Positions 45,147 to 54,070 of a DNA stretch of 64,000 nucleotides are shown here, piece after piece. A program made the translations under genes and the position numbers. The notes below the pieces were generated by a model. That model worked only from the letters and a program-made list of their open reading frames with translations, searched no databases and was not told where the DNA came from. Origin of the DNA: Luteipulveratus mongoliensis (GTDB taxonomy: Bacteria; Actinomycetota; Actinomycetes; Actinomycetales; Dermatophilaceae); the NCBI RefSeq assembly GCF_001190945.1, contig NZ_CP011112.1:4154001-4218000 (forward strand), read 5' to 3'. How positions within the stretch are numbered: the first letter of the stretch is position 1; each line of letters opens with the position of its first letter.

Positions 45147-46345
45147 GGCCCGCTCGAGCCGAGGATGCGCGCGCACTCCAGCGCGACGTACAGCTCGGCC
45201 GCGTCGATCGGTCGGGCGAGATCTCGACCGGTCAACGTCTCAAGTCGTTGCAGTCGGTAGCGGACGGTGTTGCGGTGCAGGTGCAGCTGCGCTGCCGCAT
45301 CGGACGTCGAGCCGTCGGCCGCGAGCCAGGTGCGGGCCGTCTCCAGCAGGACGGTCCGGTCGTCGTCGGAGAGCTCCATCACCGGGGCCAGTACGCCCTC
45401 GAGCAGTGACCGGGCCTGGTCCGGGCTGCTCGCGAGCAGCATCGCGAGCGGGCGCTCTCCGAACCGCAGTAGCTCGCGAGTCCCGGGGGTGGCAGCAGCA
45501 CATGCGATGCGGGCCTGCCTGCGGGCGTCAGCGGCCCGGTCCAGCCGTCCGAACGGCGTACTGACACCGACCCGAGCCGTGGTGATGTCGGCGAGCGCGG
45601 TCACCAGTCGCTCGACCGCGAAACCGGGCCGCAGCACGACGACGCCTTCCTGGAAGTCCTGCTCGAGCCGCCAGGCTGACGCGACGTCGTGGCGGCGACG
45701 CAGCACCTGCTCCACGTCGCGCAGGCCCTCGGCACCAGGCGCCGGAGTCTCCGCCGCAATCACGACGTAGTCGTTGCTCCCGTCGAGGTCGAGCATGCCG
45801 GCGGTTTCCCAGAGCTGTTCTGCCGTGGTGTCGGTGAAGTCATGACCGTCGAGCAGTGAACCCACCAGCACCGAACGCATCTGCTCGTCCCGCCGCGCCC
45901 GGTCGGCGAGCGCGGCACGGTAAGCCTCCGTGACATGGCTCGCGAGATCGTCGCTGACGGCCCAGATGTCGGCTGCGGCGGGCAGCAGCAGCTCACGTTC
46001 GTCAGGCTCGGCGCGTTCGACGAGGAGCTCCCAGATGAAGCGGCCGCCCATCCGAAACGCCTGCAGGACTGCGGCGTACGACACTCCTTGCTCGGCGCGC
46101 GCGGTGCCCGTCGTCCGCGGGCTGTCGAGGTCTGCCCGGGTGTCGCCGGCGAGGATCCCCAGGACGTAACGCAGGTTGTCGGTGCAGGACGTCACGAGCT
46201 CGTCGAAGCTGACGATCGCACCCTCGGCGTAGAACGGGATCTCAGCGCAGATCCGCTCTGCCATCCGTATGCCGAGCGCGTCCGAGTCCGGCAGCAGCCT
46301 GCGGCTCAGAGCCTGCACTTCCGGAGCGACCTCGGGATCTCGCAC
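45143..46345 (-). CDS. PucR family transcriptional regulator
   Basis: 400-residue regulator with a RsbRD_N-like N-terminal helical domain (about 10-155), a central GGDEF-like/CdaR domain (about 160-290) and the diagnostic C-terminal PucR HTH: SDAAAQLHLHRNTVRYRLQR, then LETLTGRDLARPIDAAELYVALECARIL. PucR proteins activate or repress catabolic operons. It is divergent from the acyl-CoA synthetase/PHA operon and convergent with ALDH, so both are likely targets. The GTG before RDPEVAP was chosen; a longer Cys/Arg-rich extension seems unlikely. Confidence 0.88.
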   Translation of the reverse strand: MRDPEVAPEVQALSRRLLPDSDALGIRMAERICAEIPFYAEGAIVSFDELVTSCTDNLRYVLGILAGDTRADLDSPRTTGTARAEQGVSYAAVLQAFRMGGRFIWELLVERAEPDERELLLPAAADIWAVSDDLASHVTEAYRAALADRARRDEQMRSVLVGSLLDGHDFTDTTAEQLWETAGMLDLDGSNDYVVIAAETPAPGAEGLRDVEQVLRRRHDVASAWRLEQDFQEGVVVLRPGFAVERLVTALADITTARVGVSTPFGRLDRAADARRQARIACAAATPGTRELLRFGERPLAMLLASSPDQARSLLEGVLAPVMELSDDDRTVLLETARTWLAADGSTSDAAAQLHLHRNTVRYRLQRLETLTGRDLARPIDAAELYVALECARILGSSGP

Positions 46346-46366
46346 AGACTCAAGGTAGCCCGGACG

Positions 46367-46382
46367 TTGTGCGCGTGCACAA
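46367..46382. promoter_or_regulatory. Dyad in the pucR-fadD divergent promoter region
   Basis: TTGTGC-GCGT-GCACAA, 6-bp perfect arms, lies between the divergent PucR-type and acyl-CoA synthetase genes. It is the best candidate operator in this 134-bp region. Confidence 0.4.
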
Positions 46383-46479
46383 GCACAGCAGCGGATGTTG
46401 TGGCACGGAGCCGATGTGCCGCGGCGGTCATGGCGCGCACTCTTAAGGGGTCCGAACGGCCCGACCAAGGGAAACCGCC

Positions 46480-47982
46480 ATGAACCTCTCGCGACTCTTC
46501 ATCGACACCGCTGAGCGCCGGCCCGAGCAGGTGGCACTCCGGCCGGACGAGACGACCTTCAGCTACGCAGACGTCGCCGAGGCGAGCGCCCGGGTCGCCG
46601 GGCTCCTCGTCGCGCAGGGCGTCCGGCCCGGCGACCGCGTCGCCCTCATGCTGCCGAACGTTCCGCCGTTCGCCGCGATCTACTACGGCGTGCTCCGGGC
46701 CGGCGGCGTCGTCGTACCGATGAACCCGTTGCTCAAGGGCCGCGAGATCGCCTACCACCTCTCCGACTCGGGAGCGCGCCTGCTGTTCGCCTGGGAGACG
46801 GCAGCGGAGGAGGCAACGGCCGGCGCCGCGGGCACCGAGGCCGGGGTCGTGACAGTCACCGCAGACGGATTCACCGCGCTCCTGGCCGCGCAAGCACCGG
46901 CGTACGACGTCGTCGACCGAGCCGATGACGACACGGCCGTCATCCTCTACACCTCCGGCACGACGGGACGACCCAAGGGCGCCGAGCTCACACACCTCAA
47001 CCTGATCCGCAACGTCGAGGTCTCGCTGGCCGACCTGCTGCGGCTGACCGAGGATGACGTGATCTTCGGCGGCCTGCCGATGTTCCACGCGTTCGGTCAG
47101 ACCTGCGCGCTGAACGTCGCGATGGCCACCGGCGCCAGCGTGCTGCTGCTCCCCCGCTTCGACGCCCGCGCGGCAGCTGATCTGCTGGCTCGGCACCACG
47201 CGACGGTCTTCGCCGGCGTCCCCACGATGTACGCCGCCCTGCTCGGTCTGGCCGAGACGCCCGAGCTGCCCGATCTGCGGGTGTGCGTCTCTGGTGGCGC
47301 CGCCCTCCCGGTGGAGGTGCTGCGCCGCTTCGAGGAGCGGTTCGGCTGCGCGGTCCTCGAGGGGTACGGCCTGTCCGAGACCTCTCCCGTCGCGTCGTTC
47401 AACCGGCCCGACCAGGAGCGCCGGCCCGGTTCGATCGGTACGCCCGTCACCGGTGTGCAGATGGCGATCGTCGACGGGGCCGGCACGCCGGTCACCACCG
47501 GCGAGGTGGGTGAGATCGTGATCCGCGGGCACAACATCATGAAGGGCTACTGGGACAAGCCGGACGCGACAGCCGACGTCCTGTCCGCGGACGGGTGGTT
47601 CCGGACCGGTGACATGGGCCGCATCGACGAGGACGGCTTCTTCTTTGTGGTCGACCGGAAGAAGGACCTGGTGATCCGCGGCGGCTTCAACGTCTATCCG
47701 CGCGAGATCGAGGAGGTGCTCTACGAGCACCCTGACGTCGCCGAGGCCGCCGTGATCGGGATCCCGCACTCCGATCTCGGCGAGGAGATCGGGGCAGCAG
47801 TCGCCCTCCGTCCCGGATCGACCGTCACCGAGGACGAGCTGCGCGCGCACGTGAAGGCGCAGGTCGCGCCGTACAAGTACCCCCGCGTCGTCTGGTTCGT
47901 CGACGCCCTGCCGAAAGGCCCCACCGGAAAGATCCTGAAGCGCGAGATCGTCGCGCCCACCACTGAGGAGAACGCGCGATGA
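46480..47982 (+). CDS. Long-chain fatty acid--CoA ligase (AMP-dependent synthetase)
   Basis: 500-residue ANL-superfamily enzyme activating a fatty acid to acyl-CoA. A3/P-loop AVILYTSGTTGRPKGAELTH, A5 LEGYGLSETSPVASFN, A7/A8 GWFRTGDMGRIDEDG and VVDRKKDLVIRGGFNVYPRE, A10 Lys in KGPTGKILKREI. RBS AAGGGAAA. First gene of an operon with phaC (4-bp overlap), an acyl-CoA dehydrogenase and a depolymerase-like hydrolase, so the acyl-CoA probably feeds polyester or beta-oxidation. Confidence 0.93.
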   Translation: MNLSRLFIDTAERRPEQVALRPDETTFSYADVAEASARVAGLLVAQGVRPGDRVALMLPNVPPFAAIYYGVLRAGGVVVPMNPLLKGREIAYHLSDSGARLLFAWETAAEEATAGAAGTEAGVVTVTADGFTALLAAQAPAYDVVDRADDDTAVILYTSGTTGRPKGAELTHLNLIRNVEVSLADLLRLTEDDVIFGGLPMFHAFGQTCALNVAMATGASVLLLPRFDARAAADLLARHHATVFAGVPTMYAALLGLAETPELPDLRVCVSGGAALPVEVLRRFEERFGCAVLEGYGLSETSPVASFNRPDQERRPGSIGTPVTGVQMAIVDGAGTPVTTGEVGEIVIRGHNIMKGYWDKPDATADVLSADGWFRTGDMGRIDEDGFFFVVDRKKDLVIRGGFNVYPREIEEVLYEHPDVAEAAVIGIPHSDLGEEIGAAVALRPGSTVTEDELRAHVKAQVAPYKYPRVVWFVDALPKGPTGKILKREIVAPTTEENAR

Positions 47983-49673
47983 GCACCCCGACCGAAGCCG
48001 CCGACCTCGCCGACCAGGCCGCACCACTGGACTCCCTGTTGGTGGACGCCGCACTCGGCCCGCTGCGCCGGTTCCTGCCCAACGGCTCGACGGTCCGGTG
48101 GGCGGCGGCGCTGGCCCGACAGCCGCGTACGACCGCCCGCTGCCTCAGTGGACTGGGTGCGGAGGCCGGTCGCATCGTCGCCGGCACCTCCGAGCTGGCG
48201 CCGGCCAGGCGCGACCGCCGGTTCGCCGACAACGCCTGGACCGACAACCCGTTGCTGCGGCGGCTGGTGCAGATCTACCTCGCCAGCGGTCGGACCGTCG
48301 ACCAGCTGATCGCCGACGCCGACCTCGACCCGCGCGACCAGAGACGAGTCGCCTTCCTGCTCGAGAACGTGGTCGAAGCCATGGCGCCGAGCAACGTCCC
48401 GCTGGTCAACCCGGCCTCCGCGAAGGCCGCGATCGACACCGCCGGGCTGAGCCTGGCGTCGGGCGGCAAGCAGCTGGTCAAGGACCTCGCCTCGTCCCCG
48501 CGGATTCCCGAGATGGTCGACACGTCGGGCTTCGTGCTCGGCGAGAACGTCGCTGCGACAACGGGTTCCGTGGTTTTCCGCAGCGACGTGCTGGAGCTCA
48601 TTCAGTACCAGCCGCAGACCGAGCAGGTCTACGAGGTGCCGGTGATGATCGTGCCGCCGACGATCAACAAGTTCTATGCGATCGACCTCGCCCCTGATCG
48701 CAGCCTGGTGGAGTTCACGGTGCAGCACGACCGCCAGACGTTCGTGATCTCGTGGCGCAATCCCGATGCGCGGCATGCCGATTGGGGCTTCGACACCTAT
48801 GTTCGCGCCATCCTCGACGCGCTGGACGTTGTCGAGGAGATCACCGGCAGCGACCGGACCGTGCTCTCGGGCATCTGCTCGGGCGGGATCCTGGCCAGCA
48901 TCGTCGCGGCCTACCTCGCCGGCATCGGCCGGCAGGACCGCCTCGCCGCGGTGTGCCTCGCCGTCACCGTGATCGACAACGCCGGTGCCGGCACCGTCTC
49001 GGCCCTGACCGACCCGAGGCTGGCCGCGATGGCCAAGGCCAGGTCGGCCAAGAAGGGTTACCTCGACGGACGAGCGCTGGCCGAGGTGTTCGCGTGGCTG
49101 CGGCCGAGCGATCTGATCTGGAACTACTGGGTCAACAACTACCTGCTCGGCAAACGACCGCCCGCCTTCGACATCCTGTTCTGGAACTCCGACACGACAC
49201 GCATGACCGCGGCGCTGCACGGCGACTTCGTCGACCTGGCGATCGACAACCAGCTGACCCGCGCCGGCGCCCTGACCGTCCTCGGCGTCCCGATCGACCT
49301 CGGCGCGGTCACGGTGGACTCGTACGTCGTCGCCGGCATCGCCGACCACATCACTCCGTGGGAGAACTGCTACCGCACCACCCAGCTGTTCGGTGGCACC
49401 TCGCGGTTCGTGCTGTCCACCAGCGGGCACATCGCCGCGTTGGTGAACCCTCCGGGCAACCCGAAGGCGACCTTCCACACCAATGACGACCACGGCGCCG
49501 ACGCCCAGACCTGGCTCAAGAACGCCGAGACCCACCAGGGCACCTGGTGGACCGACGCCAACGACTGGCTCAGCACGAGGAGCGGCCAGCTGAAGCCTGC
49601 TCCCTCCGACCTGGGGTCCACCCGCTTCCAGCCGCTCGCGGACGCGCCCGGCACGTACGTCTTCGACAAGTGA
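47979..49673 (+). CDS. phaC: Polyhydroxyalkanoate synthase (PhaC, class I/II type)
   Basis: 564-residue alpha/beta-fold polymerase. The lipase-like box is VLSGICSGGILAS with catalytic Cys300; the catalytic Asp is in VAGIADHITPWENCY and the His in LSTSGHIAALVNPPGNPKA. The PhaC N-terminal domain is visible (FADNAWTDNPLLRRLVQIYL). It joins 3-hydroxyacyl-CoA units into PHA granules. Class II (medium-chain) is suggested by neighbours activating and oxidising fatty acids, with PhaE/PhaR absent. The SGHIAALVNPP segment matches true synthases. Confidence 0.9.
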   Translation: MSTPTEAADLADQAAPLDSLLVDAALGPLRRFLPNGSTVRWAAALARQPRTTARCLSGLGAEAGRIVAGTSELAPARRDRRFADNAWTDNPLLRRLVQIYLASGRTVDQLIADADLDPRDQRRVAFLLENVVEAMAPSNVPLVNPASAKAAIDTAGLSLASGGKQLVKDLASSPRIPEMVDTSGFVLGENVAATTGSVVFRSDVLELIQYQPQTEQVYEVPVMIVPPTINKFYAIDLAPDRSLVEFTVQHDRQTFVISWRNPDARHADWGFDTYVRAILDALDVVEEITGSDRTVLSGICSGGILASIVAAYLAGIGRQDRLAAVCLAVTVIDNAGAGTVSALTDPRLAAMAKARSAKKGYLDGRALAEVFAWLRPSDLIWNYWVNNYLLGKRPPAFDILFWNSDTTRMTAALHGDFVDLAIDNQLTRAGALTVLGVPIDLGAVTVDSYVVAGIADHITPWENCYRTTQLFGGTSRFVLSTSGHIAALVNPPGNPKATFHTNDDHGADAQTWLKNAETHQGTWWTDANDWLSTRSGQLKPAPSDLGSTRFQPLADAPGTYVFDK

Positions 49674-49677
49674 GGCG

Positions 49678-50868
49678 ATGACCATGTACGACAACCTCGG
49701 CCGCTCCCGCGGCACCGACTTCTTCCGCATCGGCGACCAGCTGACGGACGAGGAGCGGGACTACTGGAACCGGGCCCGCCACTTCGTCGAGGACGAGGTG
49801 CTCCCCGTGATCAACGACCACTGGGAGCGCGCGGACTTCCCGCGCGATCTCGTACGCCGGCTCGGTGAGCTCGGACTGGTGGGCGACGGGATCGAGGGCT
49901 ACGGCTGCCCGCCGATGAGCCCGATCGCCACCGGCCTGATCCACCTGGAGCTGCACCGCGGCGATGGCAGCCTCGGCACCTTCCTCGGCGTCCAGGCGGG
50001 CCTGGCGATGCAGTCGATCGCGATGCTCGGCTCGGAGGAGCAGAAGCAACGCTGGCTGCCACGCATGGCACGGGTGGAGGCGCTCGGAGCGTTCGCGCTG
50101 ACCGAGCCGACCCACGGCTCCGACTCGGTTGCGCTGGAGACCACCGCGCGCCGAGAGGGGGACACCTGGGTCATCGATGGCACCAAGAAGTGGATCGGCA
50201 ATGGCACGGTCGCCGATGTGGTTGTGGTCTGGGCGCGCGACGTCGGTGACGGCCAGGTCAAGGGTTTCCTCGTCTCGCGCGATGATCCTGGCTACGACGC
50301 CCGCCGCATCGACGGCAAGGGTTCGTTGCGGTCCGTCTGGCAGGCGGAGATCACCCTGACCGGCGTACGTGTGGCGGAGAGCGACCGGCTCCCTGGGGCT
50401 GAGAGCTTCAAGGACACGGCTCGCGTGCTGGCCGGGACCCGCAACGCCGTGGCGTGGGGCGCGCTCGGCCACGCGACGGCGGCGTACGACATCGCCGTGG
50501 GCTACTGCTCGGAGCGGACGCAGTTCGGCAAGCCGCTGGTGTCCTTCCAGATCGTGCAGGACAAGCTGGTCAAGATGCTCGCGGAGGTGTGCTCGATGCA
50601 GCTGTACTGCCTGCGCCTGGGCCGCCTCATCGAGGATGGCCAGCTGACCGACACGATCGCGGCGCTGGCCAAGATGAACAACACCCGCAAGGCTCGCGAG
50701 GTGATCGCCATCGCACGAGACCTGTTGGGTGGCAACGGAATTCTGCTGGACTTCCATGTGATGCGACACATGGCTGACATGGAGGCACTGCACACCTATG
50801 AAGGCACCGAAACCATCCAGACCCTCATCGTCGGCCGGGACATCACCGGTGTCGGCGCGTTCGTCTGA
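49678..50868 (+). CDS. Acyl-CoA dehydrogenase
   Basis: 396-residue flavoprotein of the ACAD superfamily. ALTEPTHGSDSVALETTARR (FAD/substrate loop), WVIDGTKKWIGNGTVADVVV, YCSERTQFGKPLVSFQIVQD, and the catalytic Glu near HTYEGTETIQTLIVGRDITG. The TKKWIGNGT and YEGTETIQTLIVGR patterns resemble glutaryl-CoA dehydrogenases, but residues for decarboxylation cannot be assigned by eye. It would supply enoyl-CoA for beta-oxidation or PHA precursor formation in this operon. Confidence 0.9.
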   Translation: MTMYDNLGRSRGTDFFRIGDQLTDEERDYWNRARHFVEDEVLPVINDHWERADFPRDLVRRLGELGLVGDGIEGYGCPPMSPIATGLIHLELHRGDGSLGTFLGVQAGLAMQSIAMLGSEEQKQRWLPRMARVEALGAFALTEPTHGSDSVALETTARREGDTWVIDGTKKWIGNGTVADVVVVWARDVGDGQVKGFLVSRDDPGYDARRIDGKGSLRSVWQAEITLTGVRVAESDRLPGAESFKDTARVLAGTRNAVAWGALGHATAAYDIAVGYCSERTQFGKPLVSFQIVQDKLVKMLAEVCSMQLYCLRLGRLIEDGQLTDTIAALAKMNNTRKAREVIAIARDLLGGNGILLDFHVMRHMADMEALHTYEGTETIQTLIVGRDITGVGAFV

Positions 50869-50878
50869 GGGCGGGGCT

Positions 50879-51682
50879 GTGACTACCGAGCTGCGCTCGA
50901 TCACCGTCCTCGGCCATCGGATCCGCGTGTCCGTGCGCCGGGGCACCGAACCCGGCACTCCCCTGCTCCTGTGCAACGGCATCGGCGCGAGCCTCGACCT
51001 GCTGCAGCCGTTCGTCGATGCGCTCGACGAACGGATCGAGGTCGTCCGCTTCGACGTGCCCGGCGTGGGAGGTTCGCCCGACCCGAAGGTGCCCTACAAC
51101 TTCGCGGCGCTCGCGGCGGTCGTCGGCCGGCTGATGACCGAGCTCGGCTACGAGCGGTACGACGTCCTCGGCATCTCGTGGGGCGGTGGACTCGCGCAGC
51201 AGATCGCCTTCCAGAGCCCGCGGCGCTGCCGACGGCTGGTCCTCGTGAGCACCGCGATGGGCTCGCTGATGGTGCCCGCCCATCCGCGCGTGCTGCGCAA
51301 GATGCTGACGCCGAAGCGCTATCGGGACCCGGGGTACGCCGAGTCGGTCGCGGCCGAGCTGTACGGCGGCCGGGTGCGCGACCAACCCACCGTTGCCCGT
51401 CGCCTGTTGCACAACCAGCTCCGCATGGGCTCCCGGCGCGGCTACTGGCTCCAGCTGCTCGCCGGCGCGGGCTGGTCCAGCCTGCCCGGCCTGCCGTTCA
51501 TCCGTCAGCCCACGCTCATCCTGGCCGGCGACGACGACCCGATCATCCCGTTGGCCAACGCGCGCATCATGCGGCGCCTGATCCCCGGTGCCCAGCTGCA
51601 CATCTATCCCGACGGTCACCTCGGCCTCGTCACCAGCGCCGACGAGCTCGCTCCGCGGATCGCCGAGTTCCTGCGCGCCTGA
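50879..51682 (+). CDS. Alpha/beta hydrolase, PHA depolymerase-like (PhaZ)
   Basis: 267-residue hydrolase: PLLLCNGIGASLDLLQPFVD (oxyanion region), nucleophile elbow DVLGISWGGGLAQQIA (Ser about 101), ILAGDDDPIIPLANARIM (Asp) and YPDGHLGLVTSADEL (His). The NGIGASLDLLQPF and GVGGSPDPKVPY segments match the intracellular medium-chain PhaZ group; location after phaC supports PHA mobilisation. GTG start 10 bp after the dehydrogenase stop, last gene of the operon. Confidence 0.85.
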   Translation: MTTELRSITVLGHRIRVSVRRGTEPGTPLLLCNGIGASLDLLQPFVDALDERIEVVRFDVPGVGGSPDPKVPYNFAALAAVVGRLMTELGYERYDVLGISWGGGLAQQIAFQSPRRCRRLVLVSTAMGSLMVPAHPRVLRKMLTPKRYRDPGYAESVAAELYGGRVRDQPTVARRLLHNQLRMGSRRGYWLQLLAGAGWSSLPGLPFIRQPTLILAGDDDPIIPLANARIMRRLIPGAQLHIYPDGHLGLVTSADELAPRIAEFLRA

Positions 51683-51779
51683 GGGGCATTCGATCGGTCA
51701 GGAATCGAGAAGTGCCGTACGACGCACCTCACTTACGCTCGGGCCAACGCCACAACGAGCCACCACGAGAGGGAAGACC

Positions 51780-52226
51780 ATGGCCAAGGAGAAGTCGTAC
51801 GAGGGGTTCACCGAGGACGAGCGTGCGGCCATGAAGGACCGCGCGACCGAGCTCAAGAAGTCCGCGCGCTCCGGCACCTCGGCCAAGAAGGCCGAGACCG
51901 AGAAGCAGGCCCTGCTCGACACCGTCGCCGCGATGCCCGACGATGACCGCGCCATCGCCGAGGCGTTGCACGCGATCGTCACGAAGAACGCGCCGGACCT
52001 TGCGCCGAAGACCTGGTACGGCATGCCCGCCTGGGCCAAGGACGGCCAGGTCGTCCTCTTCCTGAAGCCTGCCGGCAAGTTCAAGATGCGGTACGCCGAG
52101 GTCGGCTTCAGCGAGACCGCCCAGCTCGACGACGGCGACATCTGGCCGACGGTCTATGCCGTCACGACCATCAACCCCGCCATCGAGAAGCAGCTCACCG
52201 CCCTGGTCAAGCGAGCCGCCGGCTGA
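51780..52226 (+). CDS. DUF1801 (YdhG-like) domain protein
   Basis: 148 residues. Basic, helical N-terminus (FTEDERAAMKDRATELKKSA), then a DUF1801 domain with APDLAPKTWYGMPAWAKDGQ and VVLFLKPAGKFKMRYAEVGF. The family is related to frataxin-like iron chaperones (Fra/YdhG) by fold, but function is unproven. Monocistronic; SD AGGGAAG. Nothing else is seen in the 78 bp between it and the convergent gene. Confidence 0.85.
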   Translation: MAKEKSYEGFTEDERAAMKDRATELKKSARSGTSAKKAETEKQALLDTVAAMPDDDRAIAEALHAIVTKNAPDLAPKTWYGMPAWAKDGQVVLFLKPAGKFKMRYAEVGFSETAQLDDGDIWPTVYAVTTINPAIEKQLTALVKRAAG

Positions 52227-52303
52227 GCCCTCTTGGCAGGAATGCAGTGGGCCACAACCCACCCTGGCCTCAAGGCCGTGCGTCAGCCGTCCATCGGGGC
52301 CGG

Positions 52304-52795
52304 CTACGTTGCGTCGGCAAGTCCGGATCCGTGCGCCCTGAGGACTCGCAAGACGTCATCCCCGACGGGCATCACCGGCGCGTCCGGATCGAGCTGGCAG
52401 TCACTGGCCCCCGAGTCGGTCATCCATGCCAAGACCGAGCCGGACATGCACTGAGGCTCGAAGAGTTCAGGCGGGTCGCAGAACGGCAGCCCCTCTGCCC
52501 CGATCCAAGCGACCCGACAGCCAACTCCGATCAGAGTGCGCAGGGTCGCCCTGACGGCCAGTTCCATATCGGCGCGCGCGGGCCAGATCACTACAGGGAT
52601 CTCCCACATCTGGACCTCCCACGCGTCCCCATGCAGTGTCAACTCCGTCGGCTCGGGCTGCGCGATCCAAGAGTCGGTCGGAAAGGTCGCGTCCGCCGGA
52701 TCGCCAGATCCGCGCAGGCCGTATGCGATCAGACCTGGGACTTCGTCGCCCGCGAGGACGACCTTCAGAGTCTCTCGGGCTGGTGGTTGACTCAC
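52304..52795 (-). CDS. Hypothetical protein, 163 residues
   Basis: Unrecognised. Starts MSQPPARETLKVVLAGDEVP at a GTG with GAGG 7 nt upstream. It contains alternating hydrophobic strands (ELTLHGDAWEVQMWEIPVVI) and a Cys-containing FCDPPELFEPQCMSG segment; acidic overall; no signal peptide or membrane helix. It begins 8 bp after the frameshifted upstream gene and is last of a three-gene minus-strand group. The visible alpha/beta mix suggests a small cytoplasmic domain. Accessory or immunity-type roles are possible but unsupported. Confidence 0.55.
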   Translation of the reverse strand: MSQPPARETLKVVLAGDEVPGLIAYGLRGSGDPADATFPTDSWIAQPEPTELTLHGDAWEVQMWEIPVVIWPARADMELAVRATLRTLIGVGCRVAWIGAEGLPFCDPPELFEPQCMSGSVLAWMTDSGASDCQLDPDAPVMPVGDDVLRVLRAHGSGLADAT

Positions 52796-52803
52796 GAGAC
52801 GCC

Positions 52804-53165
52804 TCACATCTTGAGTTGAATCGCCGAGGGCACGAACGACCACGCGACTTGGCAGCTGCGGGCGAGGAAACCAACGGTCGACCGAGGGTCTCCACCCAGG
52901 AGACTGCAGTCAAAGGTGGCAGTCCACCCGGGCTCCTTGTCGCGACCACAAGTTCACGTGGGATCACACGTGTAGTCAACGGTTCCAAGGTGGGCACCGC
53001 CCCACGAAGCGGCCCGGGCACTGGCACTGCTTCGGCCGAGCCGTAGATCTGTTGGCGCCACGCCGCCAGCGCGTTGGCAACGTCGTCCAGAGGTGCGCGC
53101 AGAAAGCCGATCGCGGAAGTGATGGGCGCGAACTGATCGCCCATCAGGGTCACTGAGTCGGTCAT
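52804..53165 (-). pseudogene. Frameshifted hypothetical gene
   Basis: The frame opening MTDSVTLMGDQFAPITSAIG reads sensibly as far as TRVIPRELVVAT. The continuation lies in another frame: KEPGWTATFDCSLLGGDPRS, then TVGFLARSCQVAWSFVPSAI, stopping at 52804. The total of 362 bp is one base short of a whole frame, so a single-base loss near 52935-52945 restores a 120-residue protein. The RxLVVxT..WTAxFD..LxGxDPxSxxGxLAR pattern resembles a family of small actinobacterial hypothetical proteins. It may be truncated as well. Either a real mutation or a sequencing error. Confidence 0.55.
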
Positions 53166-53884
53166 GGCACCTCGAACGGATCGATGATTTCCTCGGGATC
53201 GTTCGCGCCGATCCTGAATCTTCCACCACCCACGACGCGCCCCGCGTACCAGAGCTTGAATCTGGTCCCAGGGGTTGCGTACACGCGGCCCAGGTCATCC
53301 CAGAATTCGATGGTGACCTGAAGCGCGTCTGCTGCACGAAGAGAACTTCGGGCGGGCGCAGCAATCCGGCCCCCGATCTGTAGTTCGGCCGGCGAGCCCT
53401 TGCCGAGGGACTCGAATACCAAGATGAGTGAGGGTGTCGGCAACGGCATTGCTTCCCTGAGCCCGCCATCGCGCGTTGGGAGCAGTTCGATCTGTGCGGA
53501 AAACTGACGGTCGGTCACTCGATCTGCAACTAGCTCGCCGCTACCGTCGTCAAGACGGACGACGGTAGCTTCTGCAACGGCGCGAGGCCCCTCCATCAGG
53601 AGCAGCTCGGCACCCCGCGATAGGTAGGCACCTGCGAGATCCGCAGCCAAGAATCGGGCTCGAGCCAACGCCTGACCCGCGCGGCTCTCGACGAGATCCA
53701 GCACAACACTGAAGTGCTCGCCAGAAGCCGGCCATCCGGGAATGAGCTCCTCGTCACCACCCATGACAAACACGGCCGTTGGGGCGTACCGAGGGCCAAG
53801 CGGCGGACCCGATGAGCGGCCGCCTTCGCTCGGTACGCGCCACCGAATCTCCAGCATGCACTGCCAGTCGAGAACCTCCGTCAC
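53162..53884 (-). CDS. Hypothetical beta-rich protein with EF-Tu-domain-like motifs
   Basis: 240 residues, GTG start. The opening LEIRWRVPSEGGRSSGPPLG, then PRYAPTAVFVMGGDEEL, resembles the EF-Tu C-terminal barrel signature (EGGRxxP..YxPxF). Near the end, LWYAGRVVGGGRFRIG recalls its REGGRTVGAG strand. It probably contains two small beta-barrel domains without a GTPase. No signal peptide. First gene of the minus-strand trio; overlaps the next gene by ATGA. Function unknown; the fold reading is inference from motif resemblance. Confidence 0.6.
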   Translation of the reverse strand: MTEVLDWQCMLEIRWRVPSEGGRSSGPPLGPRYAPTAVFVMGGDEELIPGWPASGEHFSVVLDLVESRAGQALARARFLAADLAGAYLSRGAELLLMEGPRAVAEATVVRLDDGSGELVADRVTDRQFSAQIELLPTRDGGLREAMPLPTPSLILVFESLGKGSPAELQIGGRIAAPARSSLRAADALQVTIEFWDDLGRVYATPGTRFKLWYAGRVVGGGRFRIGANDPEEIIDPFEVP

Positions 53885-54070
53885 AGCGGGCCTCCGGTGA
53901 GGTCATGGAGCGGGTTCGCAGCAAGGACTACGACATGAGCGGCAGGGCTCAGACTGTCGAGCAGGTCTGGGCAACATCATGGATCCAGTTGCCCGGCACC
54001 GGCGACATCTTCCACAGACACGGTCCAGCACGCCTTGACACGCGGTGGTTTCGCGGCGCATATTCAACAC

